DNA of 64,000 bases from JBFWUM01 sp050247255 (GTDB taxonomy: Bacteria > Acidobacteriota > Vicinamibacteria > Vicinamibacterales > UBA2999), in NCBI GenBank assembly GCA_050247255.1, contig JBFWUM010000010.1:23836-87835 (forward strand), in the 5' to 3' direction. Within the stretch, counting starts at the first letter, position 1. Each line of letters opens with the position of its first letter. The notes beneath the pieces were generated by a model that saw only the letters and a program-made list of their open reading frames with translations, was not told where the DNA came from and did no database searches. A program made the translations under genes and the position numbers. This document shows, one piece after another, positions 1-7,097 of the stretch.

Positions 1-50
1 AGGAGTACCGCCGCGGTGACGATCAGTCTCCAGCGAACGTTCTTGTTCAT
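1..50 (-). CDS. secD: SecD, protein translocase subunit (N-terminal start only)
   Basis: Only the first 16 or so codons lie in the window (reading MNKNVRWRLIVTAAVL); the rest runs off the left edge. The basic start followed by a hydrophobic stretch fits the first membrane segment of SecD. The ATG overlaps the yajC stop by 2 nt (ATGA). The call rests mainly on position: yajC-secD-secF is a widely conserved order. SecD works with SecF and YajC as the accessory complex of SecYEG. Confidence 0.6.
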   Translation of the reverse strand, partial: MNKNVRWRLIVTAAVL

Positions 51-376
51 TGCCCTTCCGTCTTGACCGGTTCCTGCCCCTGGTAGCCGACGATGGCGTT
101 GCGCGACAGCTCGACGCGCACGCGATCGGCGATCTGGAGCTGCACCGAGTTGTCGTTGATGCGGGTGATCGTCCCGTAGATGCCGCCCGACGTGACGACC
201 TTGTCATCCACCTTGAGCGCCGCCAGGAAGGCGGTGACCTTCTGCTGGCGCCGCTTCATCGGCAGCAGGATGACGAAATAGAAGATGGCGAGCACCAGCG
301 CGAAGGGCAGCAGCTGGACCCATGCGCTCGGCTGGCCCTGGGCGGGGGCGCCCATGGCGATCACGAAATTGGTCAT
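47..376 (-). CDS. yajC: YajC, Sec translocase accessory subunit
   Basis: A 109-residue protein with one membrane helix at about residues 23-42 (the segment ends FVILLPMKRRQQK) and a cytoplasmic domain with the family pattern LKVDDKVVTSGGIYGTI. YajC is a single-pass inner-membrane partner of SecDF. It overlaps tgt upstream by 4 nt and secD downstream by 3 nt, so tgt-yajC-secD read as one operon, a common bacterial arrangement. Nothing unusual in length or motifs. Confidence 0.95.
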   Translation of the reverse strand: MTNFVIAMGAPAQGQPSAWVQLLPFALVLAIFYFVILLPMKRRQQKVTAFLAALKVDDKVVTSGGIYGTITRINDNSVQLQIADRVRVELSRNAIVGYQGQEPVKTEGQ

Positions 377-1581
377 TGATCGTGTGGCTGGCGCGAGACC
401 GAGCGGAGGAACTCCTGCCTGAACGTCTCGAAGCGCCGAAACGCTATAGCGTCCCTGATCCTCCGCATGGTGTCAAGGTAGAAGCTCAGATTATGCAACG
501 TGTTAAGGGCGCCCGCGGTCATCTCGCGGGCCATGTACAGGTGACGCAAATACGCCCGTGAGTGGCGGCGGCAGGTGTAACAGCCGCACGCCGGATCCAG
601 CGGGCCATCGTCCTCGGCGTAGCGGGCGTTGGCGATGTTGATCCGCCCCTGGCTGGTGAAGAGCTGGCCGTTCCGGGCATTCCGGGTCGGCATCACGCAG
701 TCAAACATGTCGACGCCGCGGGCCACTGACTCCACGAGGTCTTCGGGCGTCCCGACCCCCATCAGGTAGCGGGGGCTGTCGGCCGGCAGCCGCGCGGCCG
801 TGTCAGCGGTCACCGTGTACATGACGGCCGGCGGCTCCCCCACCGCGAGGCCGCCGATGGCATACCCCTCGAACCCGATGGCCACGGTGCGATCGACGCT
901 TTCGTTCCGCAGGTCCTGGTGAACGCCCCCCTGGATGATGCCGAACTGCGCCTGCCCGGGGTTGGTGATGTCCTTCCGGCTGAAGCCGGAAGCCACGGCT
1001 CCAGTGTGGCTTCCGCCTTCAGGCGGAAGATCCCTGAGTTGCTCCAGCCGGCGCCGGCACCGCCCGGCCCATCGCGCCGAGCGCTCCATCGCCCGCGCCG
1101 CGTCGTCCCGCGTGTGCGGAAAGGCAATGCACTCGTCGAACACCATCGCGATGTCCGACCCGAGCCGCGCCTGGATGTCGGTCGACCGCTCCGGCGTGAG
1201 CAGGTGCCGCGTGCCATCGAGGTGCGACTGGAACTCGACGCCGTCCTCGGTGATCGTCCGCCGCTCGGCCAGGCTGAACACCTGGAACCCGCCGCTGTCG
1301 GTGAGCATGGGGCGTTCCCACCCGATGAAGCGGTGCAGCCCGCCGCGCCGCGCAATCAGCTCGTCGCCCGGGCGCAGGAACAGGTGATAGGTGTTGCCGA
1401 GGATGATTTCGGCGTTCATCGCCTCGAGGTCGCGGTGCGTCGTCGCCTTGACCGTCCCCTGCGTGCCGACAGGCATGAAGGCAGGAGTCTGGACGACCCC
1501 ATGGGGCGTCTCGAAATGACCGAGGCGGGCACCACCGTCGGTGGCGGCGAGGGTGAACCTGAACCTGGAACTGTCGTTCAC
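373..1581 (-). CDS. tgt: Queuine tRNA-ribosyltransferase, carrying an in-frame palindromic repeat
   Basis: This 402-residue enzyme exchanges guanine-34 for preQ1 in GUN-anticodon tRNAs. Visible family motifs are LTDSGGFQVFSL, FGIIQGG, the aspartate-containing DCVMPTRNARNGQLF, and the C-terminal zinc site CGCYTC followed by a histidine. It is longer than typical bacterial Tgt because about 20 residues (LPPEGGSHTGAVASGFSRKD) sit between the helix ending RRLEQLRD and the strand AQFGIIQGG. That stretch is encoded by a double-hairpin repeat also found between genes elsewhere in the window. The insertion is 57 nt, a multiple of three, so the frame is kept; all catalytic motifs are intact. The 3' end overlaps yajC by 4 nt. 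Confidence 0.96.
   Translation of the reverse strand: MNDSSRFRFTLAATDGGARLGHFETPHGVVQTPAFMPVGTQGTVKATTHRDLEAMNAEIILGNTYHLFLRPGDELIARRGGLHRFIGWERPMLTDSGGFQVFSLAERRTITEDGVEFQSHLDGTRHLLTPERSTDIQARLGSDIAMVFDECIAFPHTRDDAARAMERSARWAGRCRRRLEQLRDLPPEGGSHTGAVASGFSRKDITNPGQAQFGIIQGGVHQDLRNESVDRTVAIGFEGYAIGGLAVGEPPAVMYTVTADTAARLPADSPRYLMGVGTPEDLVESVARGVDMFDCVMPTRNARNGQLFTSQGRINIANARYAEDDGPLDPACGCYTCRRHSRAYLRHLYMAREMTAGALNTLHNLSFYLDTMRRIRDAIAFRRFETFRQEFLRSVSRQPHDQ
973..1029. repeat. Double-hairpin dispersed repeat inside tgt
   Basis: Two 20-nt perfect or near-perfect hairpins, CTTCCGGCTGAAGCCGGAAG (973-992) and CTTCCGCCTTCAGGCGGAAG (1010-1029), are separated by a 17-nt spacer containing CAGTGTGG. The same two hairpins with a related CCACACT spacer occur at 13190-13263. 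Length 57 nt keeps the tgt frame. The look is that of a REP/BIME-like element; no mobilising enzyme is visible in the window. Confidence 0.85.
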
Positions 1582-1701
1582 GCTTCTGACTTCTCCGGTG
1601 GCTTCCCGAACGCTATACCGTGCGTCAGTCGAACGTGAACACGAACGGAGAAGCGAGAACTGGGAAGGGTGAACTGTTCATGTTCAGATGGCCCCCTCGA
1701 A

Positions 1702-1707
1702 TAATAT
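1702..1707 (+). promoter_or_regulatory. Possible -10 element for leaderless ddl transcript
   Basis: TAATAT lies 6 nt before the GTG of ddl and there is no Shine-Dalgarno between them. No good -35 is visible. If used, transcription would begin at or beside the start codon. The rest of the tgt-ddl gap (1582-1701) shows only degenerate short repeats. Confidence 0.35.
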
Positions 1708-1713
1708 GATCCT

Positions 1714-2871
1714 GTGAAGAAGCTCCGCGTAGGAGTCATCTACGGCGGCCGATCGGGCGAGCACGAGGTGTCGATCGCTTCGGCGGCGTCGGTCATGCGC
1801 CACCTCGATCGCGCCCGGTATGACCCGGTGCCCCTCCGCATCGAGAAGGACGGGCGCTGGACGCTCGCCGACAAGCCGCCGACGGCGACGTCGGCCGCCG
1901 AGGTCATCGAGCAGGTGCGGCTCGATGCCGCGCGTCCGGTGCGCCCGGGACGCGAGGCGCACCTGATTGCCCACCCCGCCGACGACACCGTGATGACCAT
2001 CGAACGGCGCCGCGAGGACGGCAACGAGAACGCCGCCGTCGTCACCGGGCTCGGCCTGGACGTGATCTTCCCGGTGCTGCACGGCCCGTACGGGGAGGAC
2101 GGCGCCATCCAGGGGCTGCTCGAACTGGCCAACGTCCCCTACGTCGGCGCCGGGGTGCTCGGCTCCGCCGTCGGCATGGACAAGGCGGTCATGAAGACGC
2201 TCTTCGCGGCGGCCGGCCTGCCGATCGTCCGGCACGTCACGGTCCTCCGCTCCGAATGGGCGGCGCGGGCGGCGGAGTTGACGATGCGAATCGAGGGCGA
2301 GCTGGGCTACCCGATGTTCGTCAAGCCGGCCAACCTCGGGTCGAGCGTCGGCATCTCGAAGGCCCGCTCGGCCGCGGAGCTGGGGCCGGCCATGGCGCTG
2401 GCGTTCGAGTACGACCGCAAGGTGGTGGTTGAAGCCGGCGCCGCCAACGCGCGCGAGATCGAGTGCGCGGTGCTCGGCAACGACGACCCGCAGGCGTCGG
2501 TGCCCGGCGAGATCGTTCCGTCCCGCGAGTTCTACGACTACGAGGCCAAGTACCTCGACGAGGGGTCGAAGACCATCATCCCGGCCGCGCTCGACGCGGC
2601 GCAGGTCGCCGGGATCCAGCGGATGGCGATCGCCGCCTTCAAGGCCGTCGACGGCGCCGGCCTGTCGCGCGTCGATTTCCTGCTCGAACGCGACACGGGC
2701 CGCCTCTATCTCAACGAAGTGAACACCATGCCCGGGTTCACGACGATCAGCATGTACCCGAAGATGTGGGAAGCCTCGGGACTCCCCTACGCGGCGCTGA
2801 TCGACCGGTTGATCCAGCTCGCGCTCGAGCGTCACGCCGAAAAACAGCAACTGCGTACATCGATTACATAA
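1714..2871 (+). CDS. ddl: D-alanine--D-alanine ligase
   Basis: A 385-residue ATP-grasp ligase that joins two D-alanines for peptidoglycan precursors. It opens KKLRVGVIYGGRSGEHEVS, the family N-terminal signature, then shows FPVLHGPYGEDGAIQGLLE, the ATP-grasp lysine region YPMFVKPANLGSSVGISK, and the metal-binding VDFLLE...YLNEVNTMPGFT. It is slightly longer than E. coli Ddl, with an acidic/basic insertion near residues 80-110 that resembles VanA-type Ddl spacing. Start is GTG at 1714. The TPR gene follows 7 nt after the stop, across a short tandem repeat. Confidence 0.97.
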   Translation: MKKLRVGVIYGGRSGEHEVSIASAASVMRHLDRARYDPVPLRIEKDGRWTLADKPPTATSAAEVIEQVRLDAARPVRPGREAHLIAHPADDTVMTIERRREDGNENAAVVTGLGLDVIFPVLHGPYGEDGAIQGLLELANVPYVGAGVLGSAVGMDKAVMKTLFAAAGLPIVRHVTVLRSEWAARAAELTMRIEGELGYPMFVKPANLGSSVGISKARSAAELGPAMALAFEYDRKVVVEAGAANAREIECAVLGNDDPQASVPGEIVPSREFYDYEAKYLDEGSKTIIPAALDAAQVAGIQRMAIAAFKAVDGAGLSRVDFLLERDTGRLYLNEVNTMPGFTTISMYPKMWEASGLPYAALIDRLIQLALERHAEKQQLRTSIT

Positions 2872-2872
2872 A

Positions 2873-2908
2873 GGTCCGATGGTCCGAGGGTCCGAGGGTC
2901 CGAAGGTC
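2873..2908 (+). repeat. Octamer tandem repeat at start of TPR gene
   Basis: Four consecutive GGTCCGAN octamers (2873, 2881, 2889, 2897) run on into GGTCGTGG. The array spans the proposed ATG of the next gene, so the first residues of that protein are encoded by repeat units. No inverted partner array was found nearby. Confidence 0.85.
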
Positions 2909-4297
2909 GTGGCGCTCATCGCGGCGCTCCTGCTGCCGGGCGCCGCTGCGGCGCAGGCAGGGCTGACCGCGGCGCCGCAGATCGGGCGCGTCTACGACGC
3001 CATTCTCGACGCGCGCTTCGACGAGGTGCCGGCCCTTGTTCGCGGCGCGTGCCCGCCGGCGCCGCTCGAAGTCTGCGGCCTGCTCGACGTGCAGGCGCTC
3101 TGGTGGCGTATCCAGCTCGACCCCGACAACACAGCGTACGACGCGAGCTTCCGGAGCAAGGTCGACGCCTCGATTGCGGCGATGGACGCCTGGACGACGC
3201 GGGAGCCGCAGCGCGCCGAGGCGTGGTTCTACCTGGGCGGGGCGTACGGGGCGCGCAGCCAGCACCGCGTCCTGCGCGGCCAGGTGCTCGCCGCCGCGCG
3301 CGACGGCAAGCGCATCAAGGAGGCGCTCGAGCGGGCGCTGGCCCTCGACCCGCGGCTGGACGACGCCTGGTTCGGCATCGGCCTGTATCACTACTATGCC
3401 GACGTCGCCCCGGCGGCGGCGAAGCTCCTGCGCTTCCTGTTCCTGCTGCCAGGCGGCGACCGGGACGAGGGGCTCCGGGAGATGCTGCGGGCCCGCGATG
3501 GAGGGCAGCTGCTGCGCAGCGAGGCCGATTACCAGCTGCACATCATCTACCTCTGGTACGAGAAAGCGCCCGCTCGGGCGATCGCGCTCGTCGACGGCCT
3601 GCGCCGCCGCTATCCCGCCAACCCGCACTTCCCGCAGGTCATCGCCGAGATCCAGGACGTCTACCTGCACGACCCGACGGCGAGCCTGCGATCGTGGCAG
3701 GCGCTGCTGGCGCTCGCCGACGCCGGAGCCGTCCGCGAAGCGGAGATGGCCGGGGCCCGCGCCCGCCTCGGCATGGCCGTCCAGCTGGATCGCTTGTCTG
3801 AAACCGATCGCGCGATCGACCAGCTCGACGCGCTGCTCGCGGCACGGCCGGACGCCCCCGCCGGCGTCATGACCCGCGCCACGGCACTGCACCGGACCTT
3901 CGAGCGCCGCATGGCCGACCCTGCCTACCGGCTGTCGCTGGAGGGCTGGCGCGCCTTCGAACGCGGGGACCTCGAGACCGCGGCGCGCGCGCTGGCGCAA
4001 TCGATCGCGCTGCGCGGTGGCGACCCGGTGACCCGCTACCGCCAGGCGCGGCTGCTCGTCGCGCGCGGCGAGCCGGCGGCCGCGCTGCCGATCTTCGAGG
4101 GGATCCTCCGCGATCGCTCGCGCACGCCGCCGACCGTCTACGCCGAGGCGTGCGTCGAGGCGGCGCGCATCCACGCGCGCGCCGGCGACGTCGCGCGCGC
4201 CGCGTCGCTCTACGCCGACGCGAGCACGGTGTTCGGCGCCGACGAGCGCACCAAGGCGGACGCGCGGCGTGAAGCCGCGCGCCTCACCACCCGATAA
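2879..4297 (+). CDS. Secreted TPR-like protein
   Basis: The 472-residue product has a signal peptide (VVALIAALLLPGAAAAQA) and a long alpha-helical body with repeated tetratricopeptide-like pairs, for example around residues 105-160 (AWFYLGGAYGAR, LDDAWFGIGLYHYY) and 340-400 (RAFERGDLETAARALAQS). No catalytic motif is seen, so the role is probably a periplasmic scaffold; the exact function is unknown. The ATG at 2879 lies within a tandem repeat; a GTG at 2909 directly before the hydrophobic core is an equally good start. It follows ddl by 7 nt and may be co-transcribed. Confidence 0.75.
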   Translation: MVRGSEGPKVVALIAALLLPGAAAAQAGLTAAPQIGRVYDAILDARFDEVPALVRGACPPAPLEVCGLLDVQALWWRIQLDPDNTAYDASFRSKVDASIAAMDAWTTREPQRAEAWFYLGGAYGARSQHRVLRGQVLAAARDGKRIKEALERALALDPRLDDAWFGIGLYHYYADVAPAAAKLLRFLFLLPGGDRDEGLREMLRARDGGQLLRSEADYQLHIIYLWYEKAPARAIALVDGLRRRYPANPHFPQVIAEIQDVYLHDPTASLRSWQALLALADAGAVREAEMAGARARLGMAVQLDRLSETDRAIDQLDALLAARPDAPAGVMTRATALHRTFERRMADPAYRLSLEGWRAFERGDLETAARALAQSIALRGGDPVTRYRQARLLVARGEPAAALPIFEGILRDRSRTPPTVYAEACVEAARIHARAGDVARAASLYADASTVFGADERTKADARREAARLTTR

Positions 4298-4366
4298 CTT
4301 GACACGTGGCGTGAGATTGGACGTGGGCACGCGCGCGCGTTTTTGACAGCGCACGCGTGTTTATGC

Positions 4367-4394
4367 TTGACATCGAAAAAATCTCACCCATAAT
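4367..4394 (+). promoter_or_regulatory. Sigma-70 type promoter for the small-peptide gene
   Basis: TTGACA (4367-4372) and CATAAT (4389-4394) are separated by 16 nt, a near-consensus housekeeping promoter and the best one in the window. Two more TTGACA hexamers lie just upstream (near 4310 and 4343), so the region 4298-4394 may hold alternative -35 elements. Confidence 0.7.
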
Positions 4395-4491
4395 CTACAT
4401 CTGGTATGAGGGTGGATGGCTCAGCCCACCCGTTGTGACGGCCGTGCGGTCCGTCGGAGGCTGAGTCGCACAACCTACAGGAGAAAAACCA
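4395..4491 (+). promoter_or_regulatory. Structured 5' leader of the first 17-aa peptide gene
   Basis: The roughly 90-nt leader between the promoter and the ATG contains inverted repeats, including GGGTGG...CCCACCC near 4411-4431 and GACGG...CCGTC near 4439-4458, then a clear ribosome binding site ACAGGAG 9 nt before the ATG. It could be only stabilising, or a regulatory leader; I recognise no riboswitch class. Confidence 0.4.
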
Positions 4492-4545
4492 ATGGCGAAG
4501 AAGGCTGCCAAGGGCGCAAAGAAGAAGGCCGCGAAGAAGCGGTAG
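4492..4545 (+). CDS. 17-residue Lys/Ala-rich basic peptide, copy 1
   Basis: Encodes MAKKAAKGAKKKAAKKR: eight lysines and one arginine in 17 residues, like a fragment of a histone H1-type or AlgP-type tail. It has a strong promoter (TTGACA/CATAAT), a ribosome binding site AGGAG, and a textbook terminator 21 nt after the stop, so it looks like an independent small gene. Copy 2 at 4763 encodes the identical peptide with four codon differences, all in third positions (codons 5, 6, 9 and 17). That favours translation and selection on the peptide. The function is unknown; nucleic-acid binding is a guess from charge. Confidence 0.75.
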   Translation: MAKKAAKGAKKKAAKKR

Positions 4546-4566
4546 TTCTTCCCGCAAGACTTTTAT

Positions 4567-4595
4567 GGGGTGCCTTCGGGCACCCCAATTTTTTT
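4567..4595 (+). terminator. Rho-independent terminator after peptide copy 1
   Basis: GGGGTGCC-TTCG-GGCACCCC, an 8-bp stem closed by a UUCG tetraloop, followed by AATTTTTTT. This is a strong intrinsic terminator, 21 nt downstream of the TAG. Confidence 0.9.
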
Positions 4596-4762
4596 AGGCC
4601 TCAGGGCACCCCACGTTTTTCAGAGTTGCTGCTCTCCCGCGTGCGGCGGGAGTGAGCCGACGAAGCGAGTACCCCGGCATCCGGGCCGACGTGCCAGGCG
4701 GCAGAGTGCGCCGGAGGACACGGGGACATCGCGCAATCCACACCATGAAAGGGGGGATTCAC

Positions 4763-4816
4763 ATGGCGAAGAAGGCAGCGAAGGGCGCGAAGAAGAAGGC
4801 CGCGAAGAAGCGCTAA
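4763..4816 (+). CDS. 17-residue Lys/Ala-rich basic peptide, copy 2
   Basis: Encodes the same MAKKAAKGAKKKAAKKR as the gene at 4492, using different alanine and arginine codons at four sites. A purine-rich AAAGGGGGG 7 nt upstream serves as ribosome binding site; an in-frame ATG at 4745 would add MKGGIH, but the Shine-Dalgarno favours 4763. The upstream DNA (4596-4762) is not similar to that of copy 1 and I see no clear promoter in it; it contains a hairpin CTCCCG...CGGGAG near 4634-4652. A GC-rich hairpin follows the stop. Confidence 0.7.
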   Translation: MAKKAAKGAKKKAAKKR

Positions 4817-4826
4817 GCTTCCCGCC

Positions 4827-4852
4827 GGGCCGGACTCGCAAGGGTCCGGCCC
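4827..4852 (+). terminator. Hairpin after peptide copy 2
   Basis: GGGCCGGAC and GTCCGGCCC form a 9-bp stem around an 8-nt loop, 10 nt after the TAA. The downstream tract (CCTTCCATTT) is only weakly T-rich, so termination is plausible rather than certain. It also lies just beyond the 3' end of the convergent HEAT-cyclophilin gene. Confidence 0.6.
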
Positions 4853-4859
4853 CTTCCAT

Positions 4860-7037
4860 TTACGGCGTCATCGTGACGCCGTCCCAGATCCGCACCTGGC
4901 GGATCACGTCCTGCGGGACGATCTGATCGACCACGTCCATTCCACTGACCACGTGCCCGAACACCGTGTAGCGCGCGTCGAGGTGCGGCTGCGGTGAGTG
5001 GGTGATGAACCACTGGCTGCCGCCGGTGTCCTCCCAGTCGAGCGCCATGCCGACGGTGCCGCGCAGGTACGGCCGCTCGTTCAGCTCGTCGCGGATCGTG
5101 TAGCCCGGGCCCCCTTCACCATCGCCGCGCGGGTCGCCATCCTGGATGACGAAGTCGGGCACGACGCGGTGGACGGCAATGCCGTTGAAGAACCCCTTGC
5201 GCGCCAGCTCCATGAAGTTGGCGACCGTCTGTGGCGCGTCGAGGATCGCCAGCTCGATCTCGATGACGCCGCGATCGGTCTGGATGTAGGCGTGCGGCGA
5301 GAAGCTCGGGGCCGTCAGCGGCGCCCAGTACGGATCGACGATCGGGCGGCCGGGCGCAGCCGGCCGGATGGCCGCCGCCGCCCCGTCGCCGGCGCCCTGC
5401 TCCTGCAGCAGCGCCGCGGCGCGCACGCGCACGGCCCACTCGCGGTCCTTCAGCGCTTCCTGGAGGAACGGGCGCGCGTAGCCCGGGTCGATCCGGTGCA
5501 TCGCGCCGACCATCGCCGCGCGCGCCACGTAGGTGCTGTCGCCGACCGCGTCCCTGTAGGCCTGGGCGAGCGCCGGCAGGGCGGCGGTGGCCTTCAGCTC
5601 CGCCAGCCCGTTGGCCGCCGCGGCGCGGACGACGAAATCGTCCTGCCGGAGCCGCTCGAGCAGCAGCGTCTCGGCGTCGGGCGCCCTGGCGGCGACCAGC
5701 GCCGCCATCACCGCCGGCCACACCCGCGGGTCGCGGTCCTGCAGCATGATCGCCAGCCGCGCGCCGCTGCGGGCGGCCGGCAGCGTGCCGAGCGCGCCGG
5801 CCTGTGCCATGCGCACGCTGACGTCGCGATCGGGATCGAGGCCCGAGAGCGTCAGCAGGAAGGTGTCGGGATCGATCTGCGCCAGCGCGCGCATGGCCGC
5901 GCCGCGCATGGCTGGCGCCTGGTCGGCGAGCAGATCCAGCATCAGCTCGACGCTGTCGCTGTTGGCGATGGTCCCGAGCGCGGCCACCGCTTCGAGCCGC
6001 AGCGGCTCCTCGACCTGCGGCTGGGTCACCAGCCGCTGCAGCACCGCCGCCGCGTCCTGGTCCTGGACGGCGGCGAGCGCGCGGATCGCCTGGACGACCA
6101 CCGCGGCGGGCGCCTGCCGCTCGGTCACGAGCTGCCGCAACGGCGCCGCGCCCTGCGTGGCCTTGACGACGCCGAGGCCGCGCGCCGCGAACGCGGCGGT
6201 GTAGCGCCCTGGCGTCGGCAGCAGCGCGAGCAGCGCCGGGGTGGCGCGCGCATCGCCGATCCGCTGCAGCGCATAGGCCACCGGCCACCAGCGGGACACC
6301 GGCTGGCCGGCCGCGTCGAGGGCCGCGGCTGCGAGCGCGTCGTAGGAGCCAAGCCGCACCAGCGCATACAGCCCGAGGCGCGCCGCCTCGACCGGCGGCG
6401 CCAGCGGGTACGACAGGTCATCCGGCGCGATCGCCGCCAGCGCCCCCGCCCGCACGTGGAGCTGCACCATCTCGCTGACCGCCGCGGCGTCGTCGCGGTT
6501 GGCGATCTGTCCCAGCGCCTCGGCGGCGCGCCCCTGGACGAGCGGGTTCGGATCGCGCAGCGCCTGGAGCAATGCCGGCCTCGCCGCAGCGTCGCCGATC
6601 AGGCCCAGCGCAAACGCGGCCATCTGCCGCACTTCCGGCTCCTCGTCCGAGAGGCGTCTCGTCAGCGGCTCGACCGCCTCGGGAAGCCCGACGCGCCCGA
6701 GCGCCACGGCGGCCCGCCGCCGCACCCGTGCTTCCTCATCGTCGAGCAGGCGGATCAGATCAGAGGGCGGCGGCGGCGCGACGACCGCCGGCCGGTTGCG
6801 CGCTGCCGGCACCAGCACCTGGGGCGGCGGCGCGTTGGGATCGCGGATGATCCGCTGATCCTCGAGCCGCATCATCCACGTCAGCTTCTCTTCCCAGGAA
6901 ATGATCGGCGGCTCGATCATCGGCGCCGCCGTCGCGCAGCCGGTCATGACGAGCGCGCCAATGCCCAAGGCCCAGTGCCCAAGGCCCAATGACAAAGGGT
7001 TCCGTGCCTTCCGAACCCTCTGTGTGTCATTGAGCAT
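4860..7037 (-). CDS. HEAT-repeat lipoprotein fused to a cyclophilin-type peptidyl-prolyl isomerase
   Basis: About 725 residues. The N-terminus (MLNDTQRVRKARNP, then a hydrophobic run ending ALVMTGC) reads as a lipoprotein signal with lipobox MTGC. The middle is a series of HEAT-type repeats, e.g. LLDDEEARVRRRAAVALGRV and EPLTRRLSDEEPEVRQMAAF. The last 150 residues are a cyclophilin: VANFMELARKGFFNGIAVHR, FVIQDGDPRGDG, GSQWFITHSPQPHLDARYTV. It is probably a membrane-anchored periplasmic folding factor whose HEAT solenoid binds a partner. The reading frame continues upstream, but the ATG at 7037 gives a proper signal peptide; much of that signal is encoded by a heptamer repeat array. A start closer to the lipobox is possible. 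Confidence 0.85.
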   Translation of the reverse strand: MLNDTQRVRKARNPLSLGLGHWALGIGALVMTGCATAAPMIEPPIISWEEKLTWMMRLEDQRIIRDPNAPPPQVLVPAARNRPAVVAPPPPSDLIRLLDDEEARVRRRAAVALGRVGLPEAVEPLTRRLSDEEPEVRQMAAFALGLIGDAAARPALLQALRDPNPLVQGRAAEALGQIANRDDAAAVSEMVQLHVRAGALAAIAPDDLSYPLAPPVEAARLGLYALVRLGSYDALAAAALDAAGQPVSRWWPVAYALQRIGDARATPALLALLPTPGRYTAAFAARGLGVVKATQGAAPLRQLVTERQAPAAVVVQAIRALAAVQDQDAAAVLQRLVTQPQVEEPLRLEAVAALGTIANSDSVELMLDLLADQAPAMRGAAMRALAQIDPDTFLLTLSGLDPDRDVSVRMAQAGALGTLPAARSGARLAIMLQDRDPRVWPAVMAALVAARAPDAETLLLERLRQDDFVVRAAAANGLAELKATAALPALAQAYRDAVGDSTYVARAAMVGAMHRIDPGYARPFLQEALKDREWAVRVRAAALLQEQGAGDGAAAAIRPAAPGRPIVDPYWAPLTAPSFSPHAYIQTDRGVIEIELAILDAPQTVANFMELARKGFFNGIAVHRVVPDFVIQDGDPRGDGEGGPGYTIRDELNERPYLRGTVGMALDWEDTGGSQWFITHSPQPHLDARYTVFGHVVSGMDVVDQIVPQDVIRQVRIWDGVTMTP

Positions 7038-7060
7038 TGCGCATTGAGCCTTGTGCATTG
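6959..7060. repeat. Inverted heptamer-repeat element (copy B)
   Basis: The left arm (from 6959) carries GCCCAAG/GCCCAAT-type heptamers; the right arm (to 7060) carries the complementary ATTGAGC/ATTGCGC units. Roughly 40 nt of each arm can pair with scattered mismatches. The core begins CAATGACAAAGGGTTCCG and matches the core at 42236 (CAATGACAAAGGGCTCCG), so the two loci share a common ancestor. It overlaps the 5' end of the HEAT-cyclophilin gene. Confidence 0.75.
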
Positions 7061-7097
7061 AAGTCGGAGCCGATGATAGCATCGCCATCACACCCGC

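Noticed and set aside
1684..2919. Minus-strand open frame opposite ddl
   Set aside because: Antisense shadow; ddl has all ATP-grasp motifs on the plus strand.
4998..6992. Long plus-strand open frame opposite the HEAT-cyclophilin gene
   Set aside because: Its Arg/Gly/His-rich translation is typical of the antisense of a GC-rich gene; the minus strand has clear HEAT and cyclophilin motifs.
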